DNA of 64,000 bases. Origin: Amblyomma americanum (lineage: Eukaryota > Arthropoda > Arachnida > Ixodida > Ixodidae). The DNA lies in NCBI RefSeq assembly GCF_052857255.1, contig NC_135500.1, forward strand, positions 48,262,272-48,326,271, given 5' to 3'. A program made the position numbers and the translations under genes. The notes below the pieces were generated by a model, which was given only the letters and a program-made list of their open reading frames with translations, ran no database searches and was not told where the DNA came from. Below, in pieces: positions 32,084 to 44,435 of the stretch (positions are counted from its first letter, which is position 1; every line of letters begins with the position of its first letter).

Positions 32084-32890
32084 TTGTCGCCAATGCCTCC
32101 TATTACTGTCAATCCCGTTGATGTGGAAAAACTTTTTTACTCCCGGAAGCTCTCTTCTGTTTCTGGTCCTGACGGTTTCACTTCAAAATTTCTTACAAAC
32201 ACCAAAATTTACTCATCTATCTTTTTGACAAAACTTTTCGAGCAATCTTATCCACGAGGTAGTTATATGATGACTGGACAGTCGGGAAGGTGGTTCCCAT
32301 ACATAAAAATGTTGACAAGTACGTTGTTAAAAACTGTCGCCCCATATCACCCTAAATCTCTGCCCATCTTGATTGTCATTCTTTCTTCAATAGTTCACAA
32401 CATGGCTTCAGAAAGCATTGCTTATGTGAAACGCAGCTGGCGTCATTCATTTACTTTCTTCACAGTATCCTTGACCGCGGCGGTGTTGTCGACTGTATAT
32501 TTTCAGATTTTTCTGAGCCTTTGGCAAGTTTTAACAGTCTGTTGCTCTTTAAATTAAACAAACAGTCTGAATCGTAATGTTTTGAATGGTTGAGAAGTTT
32601 TCTTACTAATCGCTCCAAATACGTCATGGTTAACGAAAACGACTTTAACTGTATCCCAGTTTATTCCCTCGTGCCACAAGGCTCAGTTCATGCTCGTTTA
32701 CTCTTTCTAATCTGTATCAATGACTTACCCACCAAATTCAATCTCGCGCTTGCCTTTTTGCAGACGACCGTGTAATTTATCGCGAAATAACCAATCCGGA
32801 TGATGAAAGGATTCTGCAATCGGACCTAAACTCAGTAACTGCATGGTGTCAGGATTGGCTAATGACTCTTAACTCTGAAAGGTATAAAGT
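32084..32890 (+). pseudogene. LINE RT fragments
   Basis: SSVSGPDGFTSKFLTN at about 32155 is RT motif 1. FLTNRSKYVMVNENDF and VPQGSVHARLLFLICINDLP (about 32595-32735) are the palm blocks. FADD-like sequence near 32765 reads QTTV or DDRVIYREI depending on frame, so a frameshift lies in the catalytic region. The segment is dead. Confidence 0.8.
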
Positions 32891-33809
32891 AATGCATATA
32901 TCTCGAACTAACACTTTCATCTCATATCCTAGAGAATTCCCCGCTTGAACAGGCAACATCCTGCCAATACCTGGACGTCTTCTCATCCAAGTTATCATGG
33001 CAACAGCACACCAACTATACAACTAACAACGCTAATCATTCTTTAGGCTATCTGAAGCGTAATTTTGCGAACCTTTCTTTATCCCTTAAACTACAATTTT
33101 ATAAAACACTTCTCCGTCCCAAGCTTGAGCATGCTGCCTCTGTATGGGATCCCGGCCTTGATTTTCGAGTAACAACCATCGAAGCTATTCAGAATCGGTC
33201 TGCTCTGTAAATACTCAGTAAATATCGTCGTACTGCCAGCACAACTAACATGCACATAAACAGGTTACTCCTACCACAACTCTCACTGAGATGTCAGATA
33301 CTTCGACTTTGTTTTCTGCATAAAATATCGCATAAAGTCGCGTAGACCATCGTCATAAAATTGGATCTTCTGCATGCTGCACAAATGCTTTTCACAGTTA
33401 ATTCCTCCCGTGTTCAATAAAAGTGTGGAACCACCTTTACGACGCTCTTGTGTCCATTACAGATGTCACCTTGTTCAAAAATGCTTCAACAGCTCATTTT
33501 AGTCTTCCTACTTTATAGTACGCGCTATTTATCAGTTTTCGATTCTTACCGTCGTATTCTTACTTGTATTCTTGGATTCCTACCGTTTTATTTTGGTTTT
33601 CCTTGTTAATCATTTTTCGATTTGCTTGTATTGTATTCTTGGATTCTTACCGTTATATTTTAGCGTTCCTATTTAAACCTTTTTGCACTGTTTAACATTT
33701 CTAGATTGGCACCGCTGTATGTAGGGCTGGGCTTTTCTCTTATTCAGCTTATGTTGTGTATTTTACTCAACTCTGTGACGCCCGACCCTGGCCCTCAGGA
33801 CATCAGGCA

Positions 33810-33810
<1 letters not shown>

Positions 33811-33876
<66 letters not shown>

Positions 33877-33879
33877 AAA
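33811..33879. repeat. (AATA)n LINE tail
   Basis: About 17 tandem AATA units directly after GGACATCAGGCAT, the 3' end of the LINE at 31300. Confidence 0.95.
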
Positions 33880-35274
33880 TCCGAAGGCGCTTGACTCGCA
33901 GTGACCTCAGCGCCGTGAATAGTGCCTCCTAAGCCTAAACTCCGTTTGCCCCCTCACTGGGAGCAATTTATGCAGCAAGCTTGGCTTTTCTCAGTGGGAA
34001 CCTGTGCTACCTGTGCACTGAAATGTGAAACAAGGGAGGAAGTTTTTTTTGTGTGAACTGTGAACGCAGAAGTCCGCTGCTGTGACCACTCTGCACATTT
34101 CTCGTAGGAGTCTCGGAGAGCCTTTAGAAGTCGAGAGTACTTCGACAAGCGCAACTTATGTTAACCGTACTCGTATAGGATTGCTTTTGATTGATTTTGA
34201 AGACTGGCGGTGACCGCGCATTGTCTTCAGGAACGACTTCCACTTCATGGATAAATTCACACAAATACCCGCATATTGCACTTGCTAGCATGAACACAGC
34301 CGTCACTTACTTGTGGTAGGCGAGGTTTCGCTTCCTAATTCATGTTTTTCTTGGCAAAACTTGTAAACGCAACGCCAGGACATGCCGAGAGCCGGCACAT
34401 AATGCGCGCAAACTCTCGCAATTTATCGCAGAGAAGAGGGGACTCGGTTAAGTTTATCGCGGCACGAACATATCCTATGCACGGGCATATGGCGCATCCT
34501 GCAAAAGCAGAATGCACCAATGAAATGTTTCTGTTTTTCACAACACAAAAAAGAAGCTTCTCAAATGTCGTATTTTAAGATTTAACACTTTTTTGCAAGA
34601 ATATTTGTTCTAAAACGCGTGGCTGCTAAACGCAGAAAATCATTTTTCACGGTTAGCCATGTTTGGCGGCATGAATGAAAGCTCTCTCTCGCCATAGGCA
34701 AATTCGGTGCTTGTCTGCTTTTCTGGTTATTGACTGCGATGTACAGTAAGCATATTTTATTACAGGACATACTTATTAGAAAACAGCGCTTCCTTACAAC
34801 ATATAATTTGCAAAAATTTTTATTTCTGCAGACGTAGTCATGTATTTAGGGCCAAGCCAAGTGCGCCTTGCTGTCTTCCCGGCATTCCCATGGTGTATAA
34901 GTGCTCTTTCAAGGCTCTTTCAGAAACTCGCATAGACGCTGGCGCCAGCTTTCCCTCTAGGCAATATTTAGAAACTCTGCGCTGCTGAGAATGCAGGGTG
35001 ACCAGGGGTGCGCTCCCTCAGTCAGCGGAGAAAAGAGAAAGAAGGGAAGCGCGGCGCCCTGGTCGAACAAAAGCAAGGCGCGAAGCAATGATTTTTTATA
35101 CATTTTGTAGCTTTACCATTCGCTCTTTAGGTTACGTGCCTTTCTATTTCGATTCGCTATTTGCTCCCCTAGAATAGAAGGCGAATCCGCTGTTCACCAC
35201 GCTTGTCGTAGTTGTAGCAGGGTGCTGTGGCTGCGAGTCACGGCGCGCGTTCCTCTTTTTCCGATGTACGGACC

Positions 35275-35415
35275 AGTCAGTGCTTTCAGTTCGGTTGTGC
35301 TCAGCGATTGCTTCATTGTGCGCGATTCATCGATGCGTAACGCTGCAATGAGCGACATAATCGCGAAAGAGTCAACGTCTGAAAGAAACAGGGCCGGCAG
35401 CTTGTCGCGGAGCAG
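35275..35415 (+). promoter_or_regulatory. Possible initiator and first exon
   Basis: TCAGT at about 35276, an arthropod initiator-type pentamer, lies 57 bp before an ATG at 35333 and 72 bp before ATG 35348 (gctgcaATGagc, fair start context). From 35348 the frame reads MSDIIAKESTSERNRAGSLS and meets a donor AGCAG|gttatc after 35415. The next candidate exon (35681-35770) does not join it in frame. Unproven. Confidence 0.2.
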
Positions 35416-35680
35416 GTTATCGTGCGGATTCTTTGGGTCAAATTTGATCCGTGCATCTAAGTGGTCTTTTCGTTTGTCTACACGTGCTTTTGCCTGTCAT
35501 CAAATTATGGTGTATTCAGTAACGATGCTTTATCGTAGATTGTGTGCGCGAGCCGCTACTTGTTGCTATTTCTTGCTTTGAGCCGGTCGCGTAGGGGCCG
35601 GAGGGAGCCGATTCGCGTACAACACACGACCTCAGCGGCGCAATCTGCAAGCATCTTTCTCATGCTTCCTTTCGCTGCAG

Positions 35681-35770
35681 GATGTGATCCTTCGTCTCCT
35701 CTGCGGAAGAGCAACGCCTGTCGTCTCTTCAACGCAACGTATGTGTCCTTGCTCACGACCATTCAGCCAG
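35681..35770 (+). CDS. Possible 90-bp internal exon
   Basis: Bounded by a good acceptor (catgcttcctttcgctgcag) and a donor CAG|gtatat. It is open in two frames (30 codons each), one reading DPSSPLRKSNACRLFNATYV. No domain is recognised and no partner exon fits its phase. Splice-like edges can occur by chance. Confidence 0.22.
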
Positions 35771-36137
35771 GTATATCTAAAGCACAGTCTCAGGTTTGAA
35801 AAGGGCGAGTATATTAGTTTGCGCGTTTCCGTGGCACGTACTGCGAGCAGTGCTATAACTTTGCCGCTGCACTCTATCTGAATCTCACAGGACAGTAATC
35901 ATATTATCATTTCAGCGCTATAAGACGACTGCTCCTGCCAGGTCGCTTTTTTTTCTTCTCTCTTGTAGGTGAATGTAAAGCGTCAATTTTTTTTTACTAC
36001 GAGTAGAAAGTAAACAATAAAACATTAAACCTGAAACGCAAACCTGCTAACCCAGAGAATGTCTTATCATGCCCAGCAGTTTTGCGTATTCGAAAAGCAA
36101 GGTACGCGTGTGAATAGTGCTAAGTTGATATGTAACT

Positions 36138-36281
36138 AGTTGCAACAGGGCAGAAAGTTGAGCTAGTTGGTACACGTTCATTATGAAAAAACCTGGCGCT
36201 ATCAAACGACGACACAGAGGGGACACAGCGCTGTGTCCCCTCTGTGTCGTCGTTTGATAGCGCCAGGTTTTTTCATAATGA
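36138..36281. mobile_element. 144-bp foldback element with perfect 102-bp palindrome
   Basis: Perfect 13-bp copies of ttgatatgtaact flank it (36125-36137 and 36282-36294). Inside, 36179-36229 and 36230-36280 are exact 51-nt reverse complements with no spacer, centred on AGCGCT. A 41-bp single-copy end (36138-36178) carries gagctagttggtacacgttc, which matches the tail of the 16508-16628 insert read on the other strand and a PLE terminus near 61320. It cannot code for protein and looks like a non-autonomous inserted unit. Confidence 0.85.
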
Positions 36282-36294
36282 TTGATATGTAACT

Positions 36295-39200
36295 CTTAGG
36301 TTGAGACCTAGTGGTAAAAAGTGGACTTGTTTAGTTATCTTGACAAGTGAAGAGGTGTCGGCTTGTTGGTGACCAAATATTTGATTACAAAACCATACAG
36401 TCTAAGTCTATGGCACCTCTTTTTGTGCTCTTGTATTCTCTTAAAGTAAGTTCAGCGCTCAATCCTTGTGGGAGAGTGTAGAATATAAGTTTGATGTCAC
36501 TCTAAGGGATTAGATTGAATTGCAGAATATGCTAGTTTCTAAGCTTTTTCTGTTATGAACGTTTTGAATCTCGTAAGCAGCAACAATATAGTTCTTTCTC
36601 CTTTCTGCAGTTGCTGACGTTATACAATATGTTTATTATGTTAGGCACTTAGTGACAATTCACTGGTATTCATGCATTGTAGTGTAGAAGTTTGTCTATG
36701 CTTACTGTGTGAGTGGCTGTCCGGTATAAACTAGCGCACTACGTCAATTACGCCTCTTATAAATACGTGACAAGTGCTGTAGTGGATAAAATATGGATTG
36801 AAATGTTGTATTTTCTCATTATCAAAATATTCCTGTTGTTTTTTGAGCACGACTGCTGTCATTAAGGGTTTAATGAATATACAACTTATGAGCAACCCTT
36901 ACAGTAATGCTATCAATGCTCCATTGCAGTGGACCTTGCAGTAGGAGGTATGCAAAGGTGCACAAGCACTGTCACTCCTGGCACTGAACTTCTAACTGGC
37001 TTCTTCAAAACCACACTAATGGTCGAGACTAGATTTGTGCGGTACGCATTTTACTATAGAATTACGTGACTGTAGCAAGTCCACCATTGCTTTATGTCCA
37101 TCAATAAACATAGTACGCTATGTTGTGGAGATACAGCTAGTTTATTACACAGATCTTGGAGCCATTCAATGATTTTGGGGACTTAGTCGCGAAGAAATTT
37201 TTGAATAATGATTTGAATAATTGTGCCCTCTTTTTACTGCGTGCAGTATCGATGCAGTTTTTTTCAGCAAAAATAGGCTGGACTTCAGTAAAGATTTCAT
37301 ATTGAATTAGTTTGAAGGCTACTGCCTGCAATGCATGTATGGCAAAAGTAAAAAAACATGCGCACAGTTATGGTAATGCCTGGCAGGTTGGCATGCTACC
37401 AAGCTAATATAATTAGCAGCGTTTATGCATGTAAAGCTAAATGTGATGTGCAGTTGTGTGAAGCTGTTAATCTTTTGTGCACTGTTCGGAGTTCCTTTTT
37501 GCAGAAGGGAGGGGATGTTCACTTATTTGAATAACTTCCAACAGCTCACTCATAGTAGCTTGTATTTTCGCAAAAGGGCACTTAAATTTTATTAAGCTCA
37601 GGTGGCATGCACGTGACAGCAGATATGCTTTTAATAGTCTTTTTTTCATGCTGTCAGTCAGTATTTACAATTTTATTATGCTAAGCGTCTCAAAAGACGT
37701 TATATACAGGTTGCAATCTACTGATCTGGCAAAATTTAATTCATGAGAATCACTGCGGCTGCTCTGCTGCAAGCATTGTGTGAAGCAGCACAATGTATAG
37801 AAAAAGTCAAGGTTTGTAATTTGCTCAAGCAAAAATCGTACTTTAGAAGGAGATTATTTTGGGCTGCTTGTGTCGTTAATGTGTTCTTTCAGTTAAGGCC
37901 AGTCCAATAACCAAAGCTTTTGGCACAGGCTTAATGTAGAGGTATAATATGAAACTGGTTATGAACCTGAATAAAAGCCACTTTTTTTATAATGGTCCGT
38001 ATAATTTTTTGAGTATGACGTCACCTCTTCACTATTTGAGTGCTTGAGTGGAGACAACTCTTTAGATGTGCAAGTTGGTCTTGCTATTATTTCAATTTTT
38101 GCCCGCAACTTTTCTTTGTTTTCCAGGGGCGGCACCCTAAAATTTATAGTGCATAGCCTTTGTGTCATGTCAAAACCTTTCTCCAGGTATTTAAACTGTA
38201 TCAAAATGCGGCAACACTTGTATGCACCCAGAAATGCCATCAGAGCCACAAGCTTACGGTTAGGTAATGAACTCAGAGGTAATATATGCAAGCAAAGCAG
38301 AACGTACAGAAAACTACAGCTAGCGATATCTCTCACTGAAGCTCAGATAATCACCTACACTTCCCTTTTCAGAATGAAATTCCTGCTATGGGCAACAAAG
38401 CATATAGTCGCATCAGAGACCAGAGCGATGATGTTATCAGGGGCTGCGTCAAACATTAGCCACTCTAGAAATCAGACCACCGCGAAGGTAAATTCTCAAA
38501 GCAGAAAAGAAATGCGTAGATGATGAAATAGAAAAGCAGCAAACAAAGGCAGACATGAAAGTGAGGGAATAATATATGACGTGCAAATGGAAATATAGAG
38601 AACTAAATACAGAAGAATGGAAGGAGAGATTTGTTAAAATGCATTCTATTTTCTCGCCTTTTGCTAGTTTATTTTCCATGCGCGTGTTTATGTCCGTTAT
38701 CCGGGATGCCTTCAGTTTCACACTGCAGCTGGGAACAATATTAAGAATTTTTCTGGTTCCCTAGTGTTGTTTTTTGTTTTGTTGGGCATAGCCTGAATTT
38801 TCTCCTGAGAAGCCAGTGTGGTTGTGAATATGCGAGCGCATGCGAGTGTTTGAGTAGCCGTCATTTAAACATGCTTTGCTTTTCCTCGATATATTTTCAG
38901 ATTTTGGTTGTCGATAACAAACACTTGGAAGGCGGCACTTTTGGCATTGTTTTCATGTATCTTCATTTATCCCTGCCTTATGTGCAGTTAAATTTTTAGA
39001 CATGAACTAACTATGTCCATGGGCACGACGTACTGAGCTTTGAGGTTGGAAAATGTATTGCATGCTTTCTTCTATGTTCATGTATAATAAACGGCGCCTA
39101 CTACCCCCACCTGTGTGGAAAAGACTGCCAGGGTCATTGCTGTAAAATCGTGTAGCATGTGGCACAATCAACACGATGGTATATTTCTTTCTCCGATTGT

Positions 39201-39387
39201 TTAAGGAATGCTTTGTGTCTACTGTGCAAACCCATCCCACAGAAAAGATTTGTCACAACATTTTGGCACTGCTGCACTTCCAGAAAGACTACGGCTTACA
39301 TCGTATGGGTGACTTTAGTCCTGCATTCAATGGGCAGGTTTACGCTACAGAAGTGTAATAGTACTCATGTGTGGACAGTATACATAT
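36295..39387. other. Unassigned AT-rich sequence
   Basis: About 3.1 kb with no repeat shared with the rest of the window. A 159-codon open frame at 38044-38523 is noted but has AT-rich random character. No gene is supported. Confidence 0.5.
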
Positions 39388-39586
39388 TGCAGTGGGTTTT
39401 TCGGGTACAAAGCACAGAGCACAGCACGGCACAAAGTACAAAGTGCAGAACTGCGTTCACAGACAGTCAGCGGTTTCAGGAGCACCAACCTAAAGCACGC
39501 GCTCGCCGAGAGCAGTCTCGCGGCAGCGAGACTACAAATTTGATAAACAGGACGGATACTTATTTTTCGGGCACTACGTCGTTACA
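39388..39586 (-). mobile_element. Gypsy G2, 3' LTR
   Basis: Read on the minus strand it starts TGTAACGACGTAGTGCCCG and ends in ACCCACTGCA. It shares CTCTCGGCGAGCGCGTGCTT, AACCGCTGACTGTC and GTGCTGTGCTCTGTGCTTTG with the LTR copies at 45256-45418 and 45704-45833. Length is about 199 bp. The G2 pol remnant lies directly above it in coordinates, so this is the 3' LTR of a minus-strand element. Confidence 0.85.
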
Positions 39587-40127
39587 AAGGAGGAGCCATC
39601 CTGGCGACTAAAGGCGTGGTGCACATCACGGGTTCGTGGTCAGGCTTCAGTCGGCTATTGTGAACGGTTTCACGGCCACGGCGGGGGTGGTCGGAGGAGG
39701 GTGTGAACGGTTCCACAACATCGTGAGGAGCGAAACCGCAAAACAGAACGGGACTGAGGCAGGCGAGAACACAGGGTGGTCCACAACATAGTTCCCGGGA
39801 GAACTCTGAGAGACAATATGTTAGGGCCGTGGTATTTGGCGAGAAACTTGGACGGCGGACCAGGAGGGCCAGAAGGGACACAGAACCAAACGATGAGCCG
39901 GCAGGTAGGCGGGTAAAGGGTTGATCATAATCACTGCATTCTTACTGCCGACGTTGATCATGGCACGTGAGGGATCGGGCTAGTTGGCGGCATTCTTCGG
40001 CATACTGAGCGATATCTGAAGCGGGCGAGCTGTCAGAGGCATCAGGATGGTAGGGGAGAATGGTGTCAAGCAGGCAGGTAGATTAGCGTCCGTAAAAGAG
40101 GACGAATGGCGAAAACCCAGTAGTAGA

Positions 40128-41228
40128 CTAGGCATTATAGGCATATGTGAGAAATGGGAGTACGAGGCCCAAGTTAGAGTGGTCGGGAGTGGCATACATT
40201 GTAAGCATGCCACCGAGCGTCCGATTAAACATTTCGGTCAGCCCGTTTATCTGAGGATGGTACGCCGTGCATTTTCTGTGAACTACGCGGCATTCTTGTA
40301 GGAGCGCCTGGATAGCATCTGATAAAAACACGCGGCCGCGGTCGCTATGAAGCTCGCGGGGAGCACCGTGCCGAAGAAGGAGGTGACGGAGAATGAAGAC
40401 AGCTACTTCGCTGGCTGTAGCCGCCGAAAGAGCCGACGTCTCGGCATAGCGCGTAAGATGGTCAACGGTGACGACCATCCAGCGGCAACAAGAAGTAGAA
40501 GGCGGCAGAGGCCCATAAAGGTCGATGCCCACACGATCAAACAGACGGGCAGGGCAAAGTAAAAGCTGCAATGGGCCGGAAAGGCGCTGCGGTGGTGACA
40601 TGCGGCGTTGGCAGTCAAAGCATGAAAGAATGTACTTTCGCTGATATGTGTACATGCCACGCAAGTAGTACCGATTCCAAAGGCATGTGTATGTTTTTAA
40701 TAGACCAGCATGAGCGTTCTGGGGTTCGGCATGAAAAGATGCGCAGACTTCAGCGCGTAAGGGCACGCGAGGTATGCCACGTAGCCATCTTGGACCAACT
40801 GGCATGTAATTCCTGCGATAAAGTAGACCGTCTTGCAGAGTGAAGTGGCGTGTCTGACGGCGAAGCGAGCGGGAGGGCGCTCGCGTAGTGCGGCCGGAAA
40901 GGAGGTGCACGAGAGAGGTTATCCAGGCGTCTGTACGCTGCTTCAGAAGCATGCTTGGAGGGCGTATTGAAGAGAGCACGGGGTCATTGCTAGAGAGGGT
41001 CGCATCGTCGGCAAGTAGCGGTGACCGGGTAAGGACGTCGGCGTCAGAGTGCTTGCGTTCGCAACTGTAGATGACTCGATTGTGGTACTCCTGAAGTCGC
41101 AGTCCTGAACGACCAAGTCGGCCGGATGGATCCTTCAAGGACGACAGCCAACATAAGGCATGGTGGTCGGTGACTACGTCAAACGGGCGGCCGTAGAGGT
41201 ATGGTCGAAATTTGGTTATTACCCACAA
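40128..41228 (-). pseudogene. Gypsy G2 RNase H end and integrase
   Basis: A 366-codon frame. It begins in RNase H ([46 protein letters not shown]). The integrase zinc domain follows (HAGLLKTYTCLWNRYYLRGM, then CFDCQRR), and the core has all three acidic positions: GIDLYGPL, LHSDRGRVF and INGLTEMFNRTLGG. A stop at 40128 cuts the C-terminal domain, whose remains (FLAKYHGP, GTVHTLLRP, HNSRLKPDHEP) continue in other frames to about 39600. It would have integrated the cDNA. Confidence 0.88.
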
Positions 41229-41299
41229 AATTGCTAAACATTATTTTTCGGACACGGGATAAAGGATATCGGCTTTAGGCAGCGTGTGGCTGGCATAAG

Positions 41300-42000
41300 C
41301 GGCAACAAATTAATTAAATCCAGGCTTCAGTTGGGCAAGCACAGCACCAATGCCGGTGCCACTAGTACCCGTGTGGATCTCGGTTGGAGCGTCAGGGTCG
41401 TAATGGCGAAGTATGGGGGGTGAACTAAGGAGTCGGCGCAGTGTAGCGAAAGCATGATCACATTTGAGCATCATGAGGACAAGGAATATTGGGCTCGAAG
41501 TCCCATCAAAGGAAAAATGATGGCGGCGAAATTCCGGATGAAGCGCCGAAAATATGAGCATAGGCCGATGAAAATCCGAAGTTCTTTGGGCGTGGACGGC
41601 TTAGGAAACTCGGCGACCGCAAAGAAGTTTTGCGGGATCCGGAAGAATCCCGCGAAACGGATCCGGAAGGATCCGTATTTAGATACGACGTGCGTGACCG
41701 AGGATGGTCAGTTGGCGAACTCCGAAATGGCATTTTTTCAAATTTAATTGCAGCCCTGCGATGGTGAGGCAAGTCAGCACTTGGCGCAGACGAGTAAGAT
41801 GGGTCGACAAGTCGGCCGAAAGCGCGACGACGTCGTCAAGGTAGCAGAGACACGTCTTCTAGTGTTGACCACGCAGGACATTATCCATAATTTTTTCGAA
41901 TGTAGCAGGGGAATTGCAAAGCCCAAATGGCATTACGTTAAACTCATATAACCCATCAGGAGTGACGAATGCTGTTTTTTAGCAATCAGCTTCGGCCATA
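41300..42000 (-). pseudogene. Gypsy G2 RT palm/thumb and RNase H start
   Basis: Read in broken frames: [20 protein letters not shown], then a CYLDD catalytic box near 41850, GLQLNLKKCHFG, LTILGHVVS, LCSYFRRFIRNFA and TEIHTGTSGTGIGAVLAQL. A local GGATCCGGAA-type simple repeat disrupts the connection near 41640-41680. Confidence 0.8.
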
Positions 42001-42201
42001 GGTATTTGCCAATATCCAGATTGCAGATCGAGTGAGGAAAAAAAATTACCCTCCTTGTAGGCAGTCGAGGGCGTCATCTATGCCTGGCAGAGGATAGACG
42101 TCTTTCCGGGCTGCAGTGCTCAGCCGTCGATAATCCACGCAGAATTGGATAGAGGCGTCTTTCTTTCGAACGAGCACGACCGGGGAAGACCATTGGCTCT
42201 T

Positions 42202-43160
42202 TCAGGGCTGTATAATCCCGCGCTCCAACATGTCGTCCACTTGCTCGGTGATGGCGCGACGCTCCGGAGCTGACACGCGATATGGTCGCTGGCGCAGAGG
42301 AGGATAGGTGCCAGTATCGATGGTATGTGCGAAAGCAGAAACACGGCCGAGTGGAGTTTGGCACGCATCAAAAGACGAATGAAATTCGCACAAAAGGGCG
42401 CACAATTGGTTAGGGCACGTCGAATCAAGGTCTCGATCGATAGTACTGTAGAGGACATCAGAGGGTGGGCGGTGTGACAGGGGAGCCGGAGTGAGAGAAT
42501 CGAGCGACGGTGTAGGAGCGGCTTCGATGTCGTCGACGACTTGTAGGAGTTCAGCCGATGCTACATATACAATGCATTCACCACGAAGCAGAGTCACAGG
42601 AGAGGGTAGATGATTGCTGATGAACATGGTTGTTGTTCTGGAGATCACCGTGAGAACAGCGAAGGGAAGCGGTAGGTCCTTGCGGCGAACGAACAATTCT
42701 GAGGGAGTAAAGAGTACAGGTGTGTCGGGTTGGTCGGCTGGAGAGCAACACGACAGGGAGACTACAATGGACGTGGAAGCAGGAAGTTCGACATCACGGG
42801 AAAGAAGTTTGTCCGGATATTTAGGAGTTTCGGCTGTGGAGTCGTCGGGTAGGACAGAGGGGGTGACTTCAGCAAGGGCGCAGTCGACGACATCAGAGTG
42901 TTCCGACAGAAAGTCCCACCCAAGAATGACGTCATGCGGGCAGTAGAAGAGGACCATGAACTCAATTGTGTACATGATGTCTTGGATAACAGCTCTCGCA
43001 GTTCAAGCGGCGAGCAGCTGAATTTGCTCGGCATCAGCAGTACGGAGTAAAACTCCTGAAAATGCCGTGTCAGAACTTTCCTGATGCGGCGACAAAATTT
43101 CGCGTCCATAACTGATACAGCTGCTCCGGCGTCAAGCAGGGCACAACGTCGCAACACCGT
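42202..43160 (-). pseudogene. Gypsy G2 protease and RT N-terminus
   Basis: The protease active site near 43130 reads LLDAGAAVSVMD, where DTGA is expected, so the catalytic Thr is replaced by Ala. The second half reads DVILGWDFLSEHSDVVDC (near 42930). A long linker leads to RT motif 1 (HTIDTGTYPPLRQRPYRVS, then EQVDDMLERGIIQP) before a stop at 42202. RT motif 2 continues in the same register beyond it. Confidence 0.85.
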
Positions 43161-43448
43161 CTACGGCCACATCAGCGACGTTGGCGGGGGACGTCAAAGG
43201 CTTTGTAAAGTTCGCCGAAGAAGCTGCTCTTACCTCGTGAAATGCGCTCACTAGTTGTCCGCTTCGTTGGGGCTGGTGCGGCGGCGCATCAGGGGGATGG
43301 AACGGCGCCGCGGAGAAGGGGAGCGGCGCGACGTTGCACACTGGCTGTCAGTTGTGATTGAAGATTGTGGCGGACGAGACTGCATGCGGTAGTGCTGCGT
43401 GCAAGATCCGTATGCAGATGGCGTCATGACATCAGTAGATGGATAGGG

Positions 43449-44290
43449 CTAATAGCGGCAATAGCGAGCGACATGTCCGGCAATGCCACAGCCAAAACAA
43501 ATGGGCCTGTTGTCGCGAGTGCGGCATGGGCGACCGTAGGGAAGGGGCACCGGCGCCATGTGGGACAACGATGGCTGTGCGTGAGCCCGATACGACCGAA
43601 CAGGCTGCAGTACCATAGGCGGCGGAGCTGCAGTGGCGTCGGAGAAATTGCCCGAGGTATGAGGAGCCGGGCGGGACAGGACGGCGGCGAAGGTAAGCGG
43701 GGCAGCCACTGCCTGCTGAGGGACGGGTGGCACGGCATCCGTGATCTGCAGGGCTTTCGCGACCTGGGCCTGGATGGTCTGCTGAAAGTCCTGAGGAAGT
43801 GCTGGTGACAGAACTGGAGCCCCATGCACGAGCGCGAGTTGACGGGCGACTTCTTCACGGATGAACCGTTTGACCTCCTGCCTGAACTGGGGCTCTCCTG
43901 CGACCGCGGCCTCAGCGGACAGCACCTCGGTCTGTCGTATGGAGCGACGAGCGAGGGCGCATTGCTTGAGGAGCTCATCGTAGCTCTGGCACAAGCTGAT
44001 GACGGAGGCAACGGTGTCCGGCTGCCTGACAAGAAGCATTTGAATGGCGTCCTCGTCGATACCTTCCATATTGTGCCCGGTTTTTGCACCCTCAGACATT
44101 GGAGAATTGACGCGCTTGCACAGGTCCACCACGTCTTCCACGTAGCTGGTGAACGTCCCACCCGGCTGAAGCGCCCGCTTACGCAAGCGCTGTTCAGCGC
44201 GCAGGTTCTGCAGCCAAGGACGGCCAAATACCTCGGTGAAATTCAGTTGGTGACTTCGGCTTCATGGCTGCGGAACCGGAGGTTGACGAC
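43449..44290 (-). pseudogene. Gypsy G2 gag
   Basis: The 245-codon main frame reads ETFTSYVE-like GGTFTSYVEDVVDLCKRVNS, GIDEDAIQMLLVRQPDTVAS and a helical REEVARQLALVHGAPVLSP region. It ends with a single CCHC knuckle, CFGCGIAGHVARYC (about 43460-43500). About 35 further residues lie upstream in other frames to 44290. The N-terminal half, including the start, is missing. The protein would form the particle and bind RNA. Confidence 0.85.
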
Positions 44291-44435
44291 GTCAGCGAGG
44301 TGTGTGGAAGCCAACAGTAACCAAAACCAAGGTGCACTTTTTTATTTGTACTACTGATCCCCAATGGGAGAATAACACTTATATTAATCTGTTGCTTAAA
44401 GAAAGTTACTTATAAAGCAGCAGAAAAATAACCAT

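Larger units (their letters stand above)
31300..33879 (+). mobile_element. Non-LTR retrotransposon with (AATA)n tail
   Basis: Order of remnants: the endonuclease C-terminus near 31440-31560 (NTLDLIVTTCPESIS, FSDH), a linker frame at 31592-32029, RT pieces at 32084-32775 and 32760-32890, decayed thumb sequence to about 33480, and a 3' UTR ending in an (AATA)n tail (33811-33879). No RNase H is present, so it is Jockey/CR1-like. Stops and frameshifts break every domain. A host gene is not needed to explain the open frames. Confidence 0.85.
33880..36124. other. Mostly unique sequence with weak exon candidates
   Basis: No mobile-element homology is seen. A GC-richer stretch at 35200-35780 has features of a promoter and small exons, listed separately at low confidence. 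The rest is AT-rich with short chance frames. Confidence 0.45.
39587..44310 (-). mobile_element. Gypsy G2 internal region, gag-pol
   Basis: Minus-strand order from high to low coordinates: gag (44290-43449), protease (about 43160-42880), RT (42300-41500), RNase H and integrase (41400-39600), then the 3' LTR. The 5' LTR is missing: gag stops at about 44310, where a tRNA-SINE composite repeat begins. Frames are long but broken at several points. It is the same family as G4 at 52.0-55.6 kb. Confidence 0.9.

Noticed and set aside
38044..38523. 159-codon plus-strand frame in unique DNA
   Set aside because: No domain is recognised and overlapping frames on the other strand are almost as long. The internal splice-like edges (about 38127-38188) were considered too weak to call an exon.
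42614..42946. Long frames antisense to Gypsy gag-pol (also 43365-43808, 46470-46961, 49605-50105, 53339-53617)
   Set aside because: They mirror the real minus-strand Gypsy coding regions in other frames.
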